64,000 bases of DNA from JALZAH01 sp051000755 (GCA_051000755.1 JBPCNZ010000108.1:22771-86770); one strand, 5' to 3'; shown: positions 32,952 to 41,389, numbered from the stretch's first letter. Made by a program: numbers and translations. Notes: a model not told the origin generated them from the sequence alone.

Positions 32952-32995
32952 CCCGAGCTCGGGCGCTGCAGGACTTGGTTTTTCTGCAGGCGCCC
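32952..32995 (+). promoter_or_regulatory. Overlapping palindrome and strong hairpin before hypC
   Basis: In the 105-base space between the small peptide and hypC there is a perfect 12-base palindrome, CCCGAGCTCGGG (32952-32963). It shares three bases with a strong stem: GGGCGCTGCAG (32961-32971), a 12-base loop containing TTGGTTTTT, and CTGCAGGCGCCC (32984-32995) with one bulged C. The two structures are mutually exclusive, as in attenuators or RNA switches. No U-run follows the stem. Confidence 0.5.
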
Positions 32996-33050
32996 GACGC
33001 TCAGCTGGCACCAATCGAAGACCGAACAACCGAACGAAGGGAGGCGCGTC

Positions 33051-33374
33051 ATGTGCCTCGGCATACCTGGCGAGATCGTCGAGTTAAGGGCTGGCCACGA
33101 GCATCTGGCTCGGGTCAACGTCACCGGAGTCACCCGCATGATCAACATCGGCCTGCTGGAGGATGAGAACCTCCAGATCGGTGACTGGGTGCTGATCCAT
33201 GTGGGCTTTGCCATGTCGAAGATCGACGAGGCCGAAGCCCAGATGGCCCTCGAGGGACTCCAGCTTATGGGGCAGGCCTACGCCGATGAGGTAGACGCTC
33301 TTGACGCATCCATCGTGACCACTGACGGGATGTCGGCCCCGGAGCACGCCGCCGCTCCCGGGGGGCTGGCGTGA
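33051..33374 (+). CDS. hypC: Hydrogenase maturation chaperone HypC
   Basis: A 107-residue HypC/HupF chaperone. It begins MCLGIPGEIVEL with the essential Cys2, then GVTRMINIGLLEDENLQIGD and VLIHVGFAMSKIDEAEA, all family hallmarks. With HypD it holds the Fe(CN)2CO group and delivers it to the large subunit. A 25-residue tail rich in Ala follows. GGGAGG precedes the ATG. It overlaps the hypD start by 4 bases (GTGA). The locus thus has this canonical HypC and the HypC-like fusion at its other end. Confidence 0.95.
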   Translation: MCLGIPGEIVELRAGHEHLARVNVTGVTRMINIGLLEDENLQIGDWVLIHVGFAMSKIDEAEAQMALEGLQLMGQAYADEVDALDASIVTTDGMSAPEHAAAPGGLA

Positions 33375-34498
33375 GGTTCGTCGACGAATACCGTGACCCC
33401 GCCGCGGCGCGGGCGCTTGTCAGCCAGATCACCCGCCTGGCCGACGACGAGCATGTCAAGTTCATGGAGGTGTGTGGCGGGCACACCCACACGATCTACC
33501 GGCACGGCATCGAGCATCTCCTCCCGGCCAACGTCGAGTTGGTCCACGGACCGGGTTGCCCGGTCTGCGTGATCCCGATGGGCCGGGTCGATGACGCCAT
33601 CGCCGTGGCCGAGACACCGGGGATCATCTTCACCTCCTTCGGCGACATGATGCGCGTACCCGGCGGCAACGGCAGCCTGTTGCAGGCCAAGGCTCGCGGG
33701 GCGGACGTCCGCTTCGTGTACTCGCCGCTTGACGCCCTGCGCCTGGCCCAGGACAACCCCGACCGCGAGGTCGTCTTCTTCGCGGTCGGCTTCGAGACCA
33801 CGGCACCTTCCACTGCCCTCACGGTCCTGCGGGCCCGCCAGCTCGGCGTCACCAACTTCACCGTGTTCTGCAACCACGTGACCATCGTCCCGCCCATCAA
33901 AGCCATCCTGGAGTCCCCGGATCTACGCCTCAACGGGTTCCTCGGCCCAGGGCATGTCTCGACGGTGGTCGGCAACCGCCCATACCGGTTCGTGACCGAG
34001 CACTACCACAAGCCCCTCGTCACCGCCGGCTTCGAGCCGCTCGACATCCTCGAGGCGGTGGCCATGCTCCTCACTCAGATCAGCCAGGGCCGCTGCGAGA
34101 TCGAGAACCAGTACAAGCGGGTCGTTCGCGACGAAGGCAACCCCCGGGCCCTTGCCATCCTGAGCGAGGTGTTCGAGTTGCGGCCCCACTTCGAGTGGCG
34201 GGGCCTGGGCTTCATCTCCCAGAGCGCCCTCAAGCTGGCGCCCGCCTTCTCGGACTTCGACGCCGAGCTGCGTTTCTCGGTGCCCGGTGTCCGGGTGGCC
34301 GACCCCAAGGCCTGCCAGTGCGGCGAGGTGCTCAAGGGAGTCATCAAGCCGTGGGAGTGCAAGGTGTTCGGCACCGCATGCACCCCCGAGACGCCGATCG
34401 GCACCTGCATGGTCTCTTCCGAGGGAGCGTGCGCGGCCTACTACAACTTCGGTCGGCTGCATCGCGAAGCAGCGGTGTCGTTGGGACGTTCGTCGTAG
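33371..34498 (+). CDS. hypD: Hydrogenase maturation protein HypD
   Basis: A 375-residue iron-sulfur protein that assembles the Fe(CN)2CO unit with HypC. It shows MEVCGGHTHTIYRHG, HGPGCPVCVIP and a GFETTAPSTA segment, and a C-terminal [4Fe-4S] region CQCGEVLKG, CKVFGTACTPETPIGTCMVS and EGACAAYY. All cysteines expected for thiol redox chemistry and the cluster appear present. The start is GTG overlapping the hypC stop. It is the last gene of the hydrogenase locus in this direction; hypA and hypB are not found nearby. Confidence 0.95.
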   Translation: MRFVDEYRDPAAARALVSQITRLADDEHVKFMEVCGGHTHTIYRHGIEHLLPANVELVHGPGCPVCVIPMGRVDDAIAVAETPGIIFTSFGDMMRVPGGNGSLLQAKARGADVRFVYSPLDALRLAQDNPDREVVFFAVGFETTAPSTALTVLRARQLGVTNFTVFCNHVTIVPPIKAILESPDLRLNGFLGPGHVSTVVGNRPYRFVTEHYHKPLVTAGFEPLDILEAVAMLLTQISQGRCEIENQYKRVVRDEGNPRALAILSEVFELRPHFEWRGLGFISQSALKLAPAFSDFDAELRFSVPGVRVADPKACQCGEVLKGVIKPWECKVFGTACTPETPIGTCMVSSEGACAAYYNFGRLHREAAVSLGRSS

Positions 34499-34619
34499 CT
34501 TCGGCGAACGTCATCAGGGTGTCTCTGGCTCTGGAACACTGTTCACTGTGCGACGGGCTCGACCGGCCAGAGGGATAGGACGCGGGGGCAGTGGGCGTCC
34601 GGCCGGGACTGGCCCGACC

Positions 34620-35276
34620 GTGGGGGATGGTCCGGCCGCCGGTGCGCCGGTCGCCTCACCCGATCGGATCCTGACCCTCACCGACGGCGTCGTCGCCATC
34701 TCCATGACCCTGTTGGTCCTGGACCTCAGCGTCGACTACCAGGGCAGCTCGGCTGCCATCCTGTGGCGGTCGTTGGGCCACCAACAGGACCGGTTCGTCG
34801 CCTTCTTCATCGCCTTCTGGGTGATCGCCCGGTTCTGGCTCCTGCATCACCGGGTGTTCCGGAGGGTCACCCGCCACGAGGACTCCCTGGCGGGGCGGAA
34901 CTTCTGGTTCCTCTTCGGCATCAGCATCCTGCCGTTCACCACCCGGCTGCTGGGCCAGACCAGCGAGAACCCCTTACCGGTGGCCTTGTTCTCAGCCAAC
35001 CTGCTGCTGATCAGCCTGGCCCTCACCTGGCTGTCGAGCGGGGCCGAGCGCGCGGGGGCGGCCCCATCGATGACGGGCGAGCGGGAGGCGGTGATGGGCC
35101 GCGCCCGGTCCATCACCGCGCCGGCGTTGTTCGTCCTCCCCGGGGCCCTGGCGTGGGTGATCCGGCCGGGGACGGCCGAGCTGCTGTTCCTCCTGCTCTA
35201 CGGGGCCGACCTCCCGGGGTGGTTGCTGCTGCGCCGGCGCCGGGCGGCGGCGCCGGCTCACTACGCGTCGCGCTGA
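34620..35276 (+). CDS. TMEM175-like potassium channel (DUF1211)
   Basis: About 218 residues with the diagnostic first helix RILTLTDGVVAISMTLLVLDL, which corresponds to the RxxxFSDG motif of TMEM175 channels (Leu-Thr replaces Phe-Ser here). About six hydrophobic segments follow, including FVAFFIAFWVIARFWLLHH, FWFLFGISILPFTTRLLG, LFSANLLLISLALTWL, ALFVLPGALAWVI and LLFLLLYGADLPGWLLL. Bacterial members assemble as K+-permeable channels. The start is uncertain: GTG at 34620 gives a usual length, GTG at 34548 is possible, and neither has a good ribosome site. It is probably independent of the hydrogenase genes, 120 bases upstream. Confidence 0.75.
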   Translation: MGDGPAAGAPVASPDRILTLTDGVVAISMTLLVLDLSVDYQGSSAAILWRSLGHQQDRFVAFFIAFWVIARFWLLHHRVFRRVTRHEDSLAGRNFWFLFGISILPFTTRLLGQTSENPLPVALFSANLLLISLALTWLSSGAERAGAAPSMTGEREAVMGRARSITAPALFVLPGALAWVIRPGTAELLFLLLYGADLPGWLLLRRRRAAAPAHYASR

Positions 35277-35312
35277 TCGCTCAAGGCTACGACGGCCGGC
35301 GAGGTCCGGTGC

Positions 35313-35505
35313 GTGGAGCTCGGAGGGCGTCTCGCGGCCCGAGCCCGCCAGAACCTCGCCTCCTGGCCTAACGTCACCGTCCGGGAAGGCGCCTTCGAGG
35401 TCCGGCCCGGTCCTTCGACCTGGTCTTCTCGGCAACCGCGTTCCATTGGATCGACCCGACCATCGGCTTCGCCAAGGCCGCCGCCCTGCTCAGGGTGGAA
35501 CGGAC
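35313..35505 (+). pseudogene. Fragment of a SAM-dependent methyltransferase
   Basis: From 35313 the DNA reads VELGGRLAARARQNLASWPN and on to VTVREGAFEV, the motif I-II region of a class I methyltransferase. A frame change near 35405 then gives SFDLVFSATAFHWID followed by PTIGFAKAAALLR, the motif post-I region. The SAM-binding glycine loop and the C-terminal half are missing. This is a gene remnant filling most of the interval 35277-35544; nothing else is seen there. Confidence 0.65.
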
Positions 35506-35544
35506 GTGGCCGTCCAGTCCTGCATCCCCACCCTCCAACTCGCT

Positions 35545-35997
35545 TCAGTGGGTACGGTTGCCGGCCCTCAGCGCCGTGACCGTCCTGGCAACACGCGCAA
35601 CCCGAGTCTCGGGCCTTTTGGCCTCCTCGATCCAACGCACCCACTCCTTGCGGTGGGTAGGCGAAAGACTGGCAAAGAATGTCCGGGCGCGGTCATCCTC
35701 GGCCAGCGCAGCGGCGAGGTCAGCTGGCACCGTCACTTCACGGGCGGCCGTGTCAGGCTCAATATCGACGTCTACCTCGTCGTCAGCGGCGACTCCTGCT
35801 GCGGCACGGTTGTCAGCGCTGAGCGGCACGAGGAATCGGCCACCCCGCGGCGCCACGGTCGTCCGGTAGCGATGGTCACCAATGGTGACCAGAACCGCTG
35901 GACGTTTGCCCGGACCGAGGCCAGCGACGATGTCCTTGGGGACAGCCAGCCCTGTGGCCGTCTTGCCGCCCAGTTCAACCACGGTGCGGAACCTCAC
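35545..35997 (-). CDS. YdeI/OmdA-like protein with DUF1905 domain
   Basis: A 150-residue protein: the N-terminal half VRFRTVVELGGKTATGLAVP to FLVPLSADNRAAAGV is a DUF1905 beta-barrel, and the C-terminal half, TVPADLAAALAEDDRARTFFASLSPTHRKEWVRWIEEAKRPETR, is the YdeI/bacteriocin-protection domain (cited here only as positions about 100-145). The family is linked in other bacteria to tolerance of antimicrobial peptides, with no known mechanism. GTG 35997 is chosen because the frame upstream to 36138 loses coding character. Confidence 0.75.
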   Translation of the reverse strand: MRFRTVVELGGKTATGLAVPKDIVAGLGPGKRPAVLVTIGDHRYRTTVAPRGGRFLVPLSADNRAAAGVAADDEVDVDIEPDTAAREVTVPADLAAALAEDDRARTFFASLSPTHRKEWVRWIEEAKRPETRVARVARTVTALRAGNRTH

Positions 35998-36209
35998 GGT
36001 GGCGAGTATGCCACCGGGATCGTGATCGCTTGCCTGCGCTGCGCCCACCCTCCTCCCTACGGGTTGCCCACAGAACAAGCGGCACACGACCCACAGCCCG
36101 ACCAGCACCGCAACCGCCTCCAGTTGACACCCGGTCATCTCGCAGAGAAGATGATTCCGATCGGCTCAAGGACCCCGAGGCGGTCCCCACCTTGTGGCAA
36201 CAGGGTGGT

Positions 36210-36895
36210 CCCATAGACCTGGCAAGCGACACGCAGACGGCGATGATCAACAGGCACCAGCCGACCATGGCCGGCACGGGGTGTTCGAGTTGCCAGGAGC
36301 CGTGGGACTGGGTCCCCCTGGCTGACGTGTCGGACGGCGGCGACCAGGGCGGAGAGGGGGTCCCAGTCCCCGATGGCCCGAGGGACCTCCTTCATGCCGG
36401 AGATCGGCACGAATGTTCCGGCCAGGAACGACAGGGGGAACACGATGGCGAAGCCGATTCCCTGCATGGCGTCGGAGCTGCGCACGAGCATGCCCATGAG
36501 GACCCCGAACCAGGTGAAGGCGAACAGACCGAGGAGGATCAGGGCGGTCAGCTCGAAGAAGCCGCCGACACTGAGGTGTGGGCGCCAGCCCAGGCCCAGG
36601 CCGATGACGATGATCAGGAGCATGCCGAGGATCTGTTCGATGATCTGGCCGATGACCTGGGCGGAGATGACCGAGAGGCGAGTCACCGGCAGTGAACGGA
36701 ACCGGTCGATCACCCGCTGGAGAAGTCCGTGGCGGTGGCCACACCCGACCCGATCACCCCGAACGCCAGGCCCTGGCCGATGAGCCCGGGAAGCAGATAG
36801 TCCTGGTAGCGCATCCCGGGTATGTGGATGGCGGACAGCCAAGCCGAGGCGGCGCGGCCGCCGGATCCCCCCAACGCGGAACGCGCCTCGCCCAA
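36210..36895 (-). pseudogene. Broken ABC-2 (DrrB-like) permease
   Basis: Three fragments in different frames together form much of an ABC-2 permease. The first, ending near 36715, reads IPGMRYQDYLLPGLIGQGLA. The second, from about 36720 to 36310, reads DRFRSLPVTRLSVISAQVIG through LAGTFVPISGMKEVPRAIGD and WDPLSALVAAVRHVSQGDPV. The third contains HPVPAMVGWCLLIIAVCVSL. The N-terminal 60 or so residues are absent, no ATPase partner lies nearby, and at least two frameshifts are needed. The gene is therefore inactive in this sequence. Confidence 0.75.
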
Positions 36896-37046
36896 CCAGG
36901 AGATGCTGTCCTACCTCGCCGCCGCCGGCTACCCCGGTCCGCAGGATCGTTTCGACCGGGGTCTTGACTACCTCATTGCCGGGTTTCAGGCTCGGGCGAA
37001 GAATCGAGCGGCAGCCGACTGAGCGCGTCCGCATGTTCGGTTTGGT

Positions 37047-37122
37047 TGGTGCCCCCGGCAGGACTCGAACCTGCGACGCACGGTTTAGGAAACCGACGCT
37101 CTATCCTCTGAGCTACGGGGGC
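37047..37122 (-). tRNA. tRNA-Arg (anticodon CCT)
   Basis: On the minus strand the acceptor arms GCCCCCG and CGGGGGC pair, the D-arm is GCTC/GAGC, the T-arm is GCAGG TTCGAGT CCTGC, and the seven-base anticodon loop TTCCTAA places CCT at positions 34-36, reading AGG (Arg). The 3' end continues as A then CCA, so the terminal CCA appears to be encoded. The top pair of the anticodon stem is a T-T mismatch. Its 5' flank is a 115-base gap with no other feature seen. Confidence 0.93.
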
Positions 37123-37237
37123 GGGGGCTTGGACATCTGACGAGGGCCTTTGTATCCCTGTTGATGGTTGTACGGGACGAATCGTGGCGTCCCGAAAACG
37201 ATGGTTCCGTATGCGGTGACGGCCGTAACGTTAGACC

Positions 37238-37672
37238 GTGACGGACGTGAAGTTGCATGAGGTCATCAACGACCTGGTGTCCCGGACACCGCTGCCGGCC
37301 GCTGAGCGCTCGACGCTCGACCCGACGATCCGCACGGCCCTGGCCTGGGGCGCGGTCAATCATCCAGCCCCCAAAGCCCGACCCCTGTGCCTGGACTACC
37401 TCGACCACGTGGCTGACGCCGCCGCCGCGGCGGTCTTCGTCGCTGCCTTGGCCGACCCGACCGTGCCCTCCTCGATGAGGCAGTCCACGCTCGGCCGCGA
37501 TCGGTCCCGGGCGTTCTGCGAGCCGCGGCCCGGGGCCATGAGAGTGATGCTTGCACACTGGTTGGCGGCCGGCCCGACAATGCGAGACAACACAAGAGTG
37601 GTCAAGCGAGCCTGCCGATCAGCGCTCCCGCCACGTCAAGGGATTCGTCCACCGAACCGGTCGAGAAGGTGA
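37238..37672 (+). CDS. Hypothetical protein, weakly supported
   Basis: A GTG-initiated frame of 144 residues. The first 95 or so codons have the GC-rich third positions of real genes here and encode a plausible helical segment (PLCLDYLDHVADAAAAAVFV). The last 45 residues lose that pattern and overlap the end of the convergent LLM oxidoreductase gene, so the true gene may be shortened or frameshifted. No family is recognised and no ribosome site is evident. Confidence 0.4.
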   Translation: MTDVKLHEVINDLVSRTPLPAAERSTLDPTIRTALAWGAVNHPAPKARPLCLDYLDHVADAAAAAVFVAALADPTVPSSMRQSTLGRDRSRAFCEPRPGAMRVMLAHWLAAGPTMRDNTRVVKRACRSALPPRQGIRPPNRSRR

Positions 37673-38501
37673 GGTCGATGTAGGCGCCGTCGATCCCGAG
37701 CCGGTCTATCTGCCCGCAGATCGCGGCCAGCTCATCGACGGTCTGGCCGGGGACGGCGTTGACCCGCATCTCCCGGCGCAGGGTGTCGGGATCGCGCCCG
37801 GCGGTCTCGGCGGCGGCGCGGGCGATCTGCCAGAGGCTGTCCAGGTACTCCGTCGGCAACCCCCACACCGGCAGCCACCCGGCTGCCCGGCGACCGACGC
37901 GTTCCAAAGCGACCTTGCCGTAGCCGCCGAGAAGGACGGGGGGACCTCCGATCTGGACCGGTCGAAGGTCGACGACGGAACGGACCATGTCGAAGTGTTG
38001 CCCGTGATGCTCGACCGGGTTGTCCGTCCACAGGGCGGCGAGCACATCGAGTGTCTCCTCCAGTCGTGCTCCTCGCTCGGCCCAGGGCACGCCGACGGCG
38101 GTGTATTCGTCTCGCGACCAGCCCATGCCGAAGCCGGCGTCGAGCCGGCCGCCGGACACGGCGTCGAGACTGGTCAGCGATCGGCCCAGCAACACAGGGT
38201 TGTGCCAGGTGGCGTTGAGGGTGCCCGATCCCAACCGGACCGAGGTGGTGCTCACGGCGGCGGCGGTGAGCACGACCAAAGGATCGAGGGCCGCCGTGAA
38301 CTCTGGCGGGTAGGGCCGCTCATCGGTGCCGCCCCCAGGGTAGAGGTCAACCGGTTTTTCGGGGGTCAGGAGCCGGTCACCGACCCACAGCGAGTGGTAG
38401 CCGAGATCCTCAGCTGATCGGGCGAACGACCCGACCCGCCCGCCGTCGCAGTGCGGTCCGAGTTGGGGGAGGCAGAGGCCGAGATGCACAGCTCGATCCA
38501 C
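37602..38501 (-). CDS. LLM-class F420-dependent oxidoreductase
   Basis: A 299-residue TIM-barrel flavin/F420 enzyme of the luciferase-like superfamily. HLGLCLPQLGP opens the barrel; DLGYHSLWVGDRLL, SVRLGSGTLNATWHNPVLL, SLDAVSGGRLDAGFGMGWSRDEY and PPVLLGGYGKVALERVGRRA are characteristic of the TIGR03619-type F420-dependent subgroup. The substrate is unknown. F420 use fits an actinobacterium. The ATG is well placed; the 3' end overlaps a weak convergent hypothetical frame. Confidence 0.88.
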   Translation of the reverse strand: MDRAVHLGLCLPQLGPHCDGGRVGSFARSAEDLGYHSLWVGDRLLTPEKPVDLYPGGGTDERPYPPEFTAALDPLVVLTAAAVSTTSVRLGSGTLNATWHNPVLLGRSLTSLDAVSGGRLDAGFGMGWSRDEYTAVGVPWAERGARLEETLDVLAALWTDNPVEHHGQHFDMVRSVVDLRPVQIGGPPVLLGGYGKVALERVGRRAAGWLPVWGLPTEYLDSLWQIARAAAETAGRDPDTLRREMRVNAVPGQTVDELAAICGQIDRLGIDGAYIDLTFSTGSVDESLDVAGALIGRLA

Positions 38502-38504
38502 CCC

Positions 38505-38891
38505 CTACCCGGCTCGTTTCGAGCGTCGGGTGGGGTTGCGCCGAGCCCGGGACACCCAAGCCGTCGCCGCTGTCGAGGTCTGCGCCGCCGGTGGCGGGTC
38601 AGGGTTCTCGATGACGGCGGCGACGGCGGGAGCGACCTCCGCAGGAGACCCGATCTCGATCTCCGGTTGTGCCCGGGTCCAGGCGTAGGGCTTCTCGATG
38701 AGCTCTGGTCGTGGGTCGTGGGCGGGGCGGGCCCACTGGCGGGACAGTTCGGTGTGGCCGGGACCGGGTTGCACGATGTGGTTGCCGAGGCCCACGGGAC
38801 GCAGTGTCGGAGCGAACGTGTTGGACACCGCCACCAGGTGTCCTCCGCCCTCTGATCGCATCATTCCCCGATCGACTGACTCGATTGACAC
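38505..38891 (-). CDS. Hypothetical protein, possibly a remnant
   Basis: A 128-residue frame directly upstream of the LLM oxidoreductase. Codons from HLVAVSNTFAPTLRPVGLGN through IEKPYAWTRAQPEIEIGSP to PAVAAVIENPDPP have the local coding bias, but both ends look random and no family is recognised. It may be the C-terminal part of a decayed enzyme. The start is arbitrary. Confidence 0.3.
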   Translation of the reverse strand: MSIESVDRGMMRSEGGGHLVAVSNTFAPTLRPVGLGNHIVQPGPGHTELSRQWARPAHDPRPELIEKPYAWTRAQPEIEIGSPAEVAPAVAAVIENPDPPPAAQTSTAATAWVSRARRNPTRRSKRAG

Positions 38892-38951
38892 TTCCCATCC
38901 GGCCGCAGAGGCCCGATGGGCGCCTTTCTAGCTACCAGGGGCGAGGACCCC

Positions 38952-39069
38952 GCCATGGTGGAAGAATGCGGGCATGTCGCGACTCGCCGAAGCCGTGGAC
39001 GCCCACGCCCGCCCAGCTTGCCCGTATCGGCGGCCATGGTGGAAGAATGCGGGCATGTCGCGACTCGCC
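38952..39069. repeat. 37-base direct repeat covering a start codon
   Basis: A 37-base sequence beginning GCCATGGTGGAAGAATGCGG and ending ATGTCGCGACTCGCC occurs at 38952-38988 and again, identically, at 39033-39069. The period is 81 bases, a multiple of three, so both ATG codons (38974 and 39055) read into the same downstream frame. The 44 bases in between are not repeated. Confidence 0.85.
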
Positions 39070-39441
39070 CCTGACGCCGGCTCACTGGCCGAGCGACTGG
39101 GCCAGGCGTTCTCGACCCATGACCTCGAGGCCTTTGCGGTCCTGCTCAGCGACGATGTTCGCTGGGGCGACGACGATCACCCCCGAGGATGTCGGAGTCG
39201 AGCCGACGTCGTCGCCACCTTCGCTCGCCTCATGGAGGACGGCGTGGACGGCGCCGTCACCGAGTTGGTGACCGGCAGGGAAGGCATCCTGTGCGCCCTC
39301 AGCGTGCAATGGCCCCCCGGAGGGGAGCGACCAGGAGATCGCGACATCTACCAGGTCTACCTCGTTGACGACGGCCACATCGTCGAGATTCGCCGTTACG
39401 ACGACCGGGGATCTGCGGCAGCGGCCGCTGGGCTCGGATGA
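39055..39441 (+). CDS. SnoaL/NTF2-like protein
   Basis: A 128-residue small alpha+beta-barrel protein: LAERLGQAFSTHDLEAFAVL then SDDVRWGDDDHPRGCRSRAD, VVATFARLMEDGVDGAVTEL and VYLVDDGHIVEIRRYDDR are typical of the SnoaL-like/NTF2 superfamily, whose members are isomerases, hydrolases or ligand-binding proteins. The function cannot be assigned. ATG 39055 is chosen because 27 extra codons from ATG 38974 arise from the duplicated start region and look non-coding (HARPACPYRRPWWKN). Confidence 0.65.
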   Translation: MSRLAPDAGSLAERLGQAFSTHDLEAFAVLLSDDVRWGDDDHPRGCRSRADVVATFARLMEDGVDGAVTELVTGREGILCALSVQWPPGGERPGDRDIYQVYLVDDGHIVEIRRYDDRGSAAAAAGLG

Positions 39442-39471
39442 TCCCATGACCCTGCCGCCCCCTGCGAGCCG

Positions 39472-39775
39472 TCAGCAACCGCTGCTCTTGTAGAGGAAGC
39501 TGCCCATCTGGGCCAGGTTGGCCTTGGTGACCGCCACCAGCGAAGTGCTGCGCCGTGTTGGGTTGACAGCTCAGGGCCAGGACCGCCTGGTCGACTCCCT
39601 CTTGGCCTTCCGGGGCGGGCTGCTGGCGCCGGCCCGGCGGGCATCGAGGAGCTCGCGATCCTCCCTGGCCTGCTCTCTGGCCGGGAGCCGATGCCCTGGC
39701 CGCCTGTGTCGACCAGCAGCGTGGCGCCGGGGAGACCTCCTCTCCTACGACCCCAATGTCCGCGGCCGGGGTGCG
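39472..39775 (-). pseudogene. Possible decayed gene
   Basis: The interval 39442-39783 lacks an intact gene. On the minus strand coding-like pieces appear in different frames: GATLLVDTGGQGIGS, then REDRELLDARRAGASS, then GQEGVDQAVLALSCQPN, and finally LVAVTKANLAQMGSFLYKSSGC with a stop at 39472. Their order and codon bias suggest the end of a decayed gene, but I cannot name its family. Confidence 0.35.
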
Positions 39776-39783
39776 TGGAAATA

Positions 39784-40983
39784 TCATCGGACCTCGAGCC
39801 ACTCGGCGACGATGCGGTCAGCGATGGCCATCGACGACGTGGCCGCCGGGGACGGGGCGTTGCGGACGGTGACCACGGGTCCCACCCGGCCGATGCAGAA
39901 GTCGTCGAGCAACGAGCCGTCGGGTTGGACCGCCTGGGCCCGCACCCCGGCCGGAGCCCGCTCGACGTCGGCTGTCGAAAGCTCCGGGACGAAGCTGCGG
40001 GCCGAGCGGAGGAACGCCCGGGTCGACACCGAACCGAGCATCTCGCGCGCTCCCGTTCGCCAATGGCGCCTGGCCAGGCGCCGGAAGCCGCGAGATCCGA
40101 CGATGCTCCACACGTCGGCGGCATGCACCTGCCAGCGGCGATACCCCTCCCGGGCCAGCGCCAGCACCGCGTTCGGACCGATGTCGACGCCACCGTCAAC
40201 CCGCCGGGTGAAGTGCACGCCCAGGAACGGGTACGCCGGGTCGGGCACGGGATAGATCAGCCCTCGGACCAGGTCGGTGCGGGACGGCACCAGGCGAAAG
40301 TACTCGCCGCGGAAGGGCACGATCACGGGGTCGACGCTGTCGCCGGCCAGGCGGGCCACGCGATCCGACTGCAGGCCGGCGCACACGACGAGGTGGTCGA
40401 AGGTCCATTCGTCGCCTCCCGCCCGCAGGGCGACGCGCTCTCCGCGGCGTTCGATGGCGGTGACGGGCCGGCTCAGCTCCACCGACCCGCCCGCCCGGCG
40501 CACATCGTCGGCAAACGATCGCGCCACCCCGGCGAAGTCGACGATCGCGGTGTGCGGCGAGTGGAGGGCGGCCACGCCGGTGGCGTGCGGCTCGATCGCC
40601 GCAATCCCCGCGGCACTGACCCAGGAGAGACCCGGGACCCCGTTCAACCGGGCTCGCCGCTCGATCTCCCGGAGTCGCCCGATCTCCCCGTCGCCTCGGG
40701 CGATCACCAGCTTGCCGCACTCGACGTAGCGCAGGCCCCGCTCCTCGCAGTAGGCCCGCATCTGGGTGCGGCCGCTCCCGCACAGCTGCGCCTTGAGGGA
40801 GCCGGGTGCGTAGTACAGCCCGGCGTGGACGACCCCGCTGTTGTGGCCGGTCTGATGGGCGCCCACCGAGGGCTCCTTGTCGACGACGACCACCGGCGTG
40901 CCCGGCGCCACCTCCAACAGGCGCCGGGCCACCGCCAAGCCGATGATCCCGGCGCCGATGATGCCGACGCCGCCCTCCGTCAT
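39784..40983 (-). CDS. lhgO: L-2-hydroxyglutarate oxidase/dehydrogenase
   Basis: A 399-residue FAD enzyme of the DAO family. GVGIIGAGIIGLAVARRLLE is the dinucleotide site; VGAHQTGHNSGVVHAGLYY and PGSLKAQLCGSG are LhgO signatures, as are FRGEYFRLVPSR, GVHFTRRVDGGVDIGPNAVLA and HNAPSPAATSSMAIA-like NAPSPAATSSMAIAD at the end. It oxidises L-2-hydroxyglutarate to 2-oxoglutarate, with electrons going to the respiratory chain. The frame upstream to 41196 belongs to the cyclotransferase-like gene and is rejected. It is 7 bases downstream of that gene. The divergent acyl-CoA dehydrogenase may share the C5 dicarboxylate theme. Confidence 0.88.
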   Translation of the reverse strand: MTEGGVGIIGAGIIGLAVARRLLEVAPGTPVVVVDKEPSVGAHQTGHNSGVVHAGLYYAPGSLKAQLCGSGRTQMRAYCEERGLRYVECGKLVIARGDGEIGRLREIERRARLNGVPGLSWVSAAGIAAIEPHATGVAALHSPHTAIVDFAGVARSFADDVRRAGGSVELSRPVTAIERRGERVALRAGGDEWTFDHLVVCAGLQSDRVARLAGDSVDPVIVPFRGEYFRLVPSRTDLVRGLIYPVPDPAYPFLGVHFTRRVDGGVDIGPNAVLALAREGYRRWQVHAADVWSIVGSRGFRRLARRHWRTGAREMLGSVSTRAFLRSARSFVPELSTADVERAPAGVRAQAVQPDGSLLDDFCIGRVGPVVTVRNAPSPAATSSMAIADRIVAEWLEVR

Positions 40984-40990
40984 GCCGCCC

Positions 40991-41389
40991 CTACCCGGGT
41001 GGCCGGGTGGACAGGTGATGGTGCCAGTCCCCGGAGCCGACGAGCATCTCCGGTGTCCACGCCTGGTTGTAGAGGTAGGTCCAAGCGTCCACCCTCGGTT
41101 CGACCAGGCGGACCATGATCCTGAGGTAGCGCGAGGTGTCCAGGTGGTGCCGGTCGTAGCCCTCGTAGTCGTCGAAGAGGGCCAGGCTCCCTTCATCGGC
41201 GAGGCGGCACAGGTCGGCGACGACCCGGCCCTCGCCTTCGAGCAACCCGGGGTAGGCGCCGAGGTCCACCAGGCGGCCGGCGATCACACACGGGACCCGG
41301 TCGGCCAACAACCGGTCGAAGTCGGCCGGCTGATACGGGAGGGCCAGGCCGCGGCGCAGGCTGCCGTAGACGGCGAGGGGCACCGTCAT
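40991..41389 (-). CDS. AIG2/gamma-glutamylcyclotransferase-like protein
   Basis: A 132-residue protein with the family's phosphate-like loop YGSLRRG at the N-terminus (LAVYGSLRRGLALP), then VIAGRLVDLGAYPGLLEGEG, FDDYEGYDRHHLDTSRYLR carrying the acidic catalytic-region residues, and a C-terminal WTYLYNQAW. Members cleave gamma-glutamyl amines or peptides to 5-oxoproline. The long open frame to 42784 is antisense to the acyl-CoA dehydrogenase; ATG 41389 fits family length. It is translated just ahead of lhgO. Confidence 0.8.
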   Translation of the reverse strand: MTVPLAVYGSLRRGLALPYQPADFDRLLADRVPCVIAGRLVDLGAYPGLLEGEGRVVADLCRLADEGSLALFDDYEGYDRHHLDTSRYLRIMVRLVEPRVDAWTYLYNQAWTPEMLVGSGDWHHHLSTRPPG

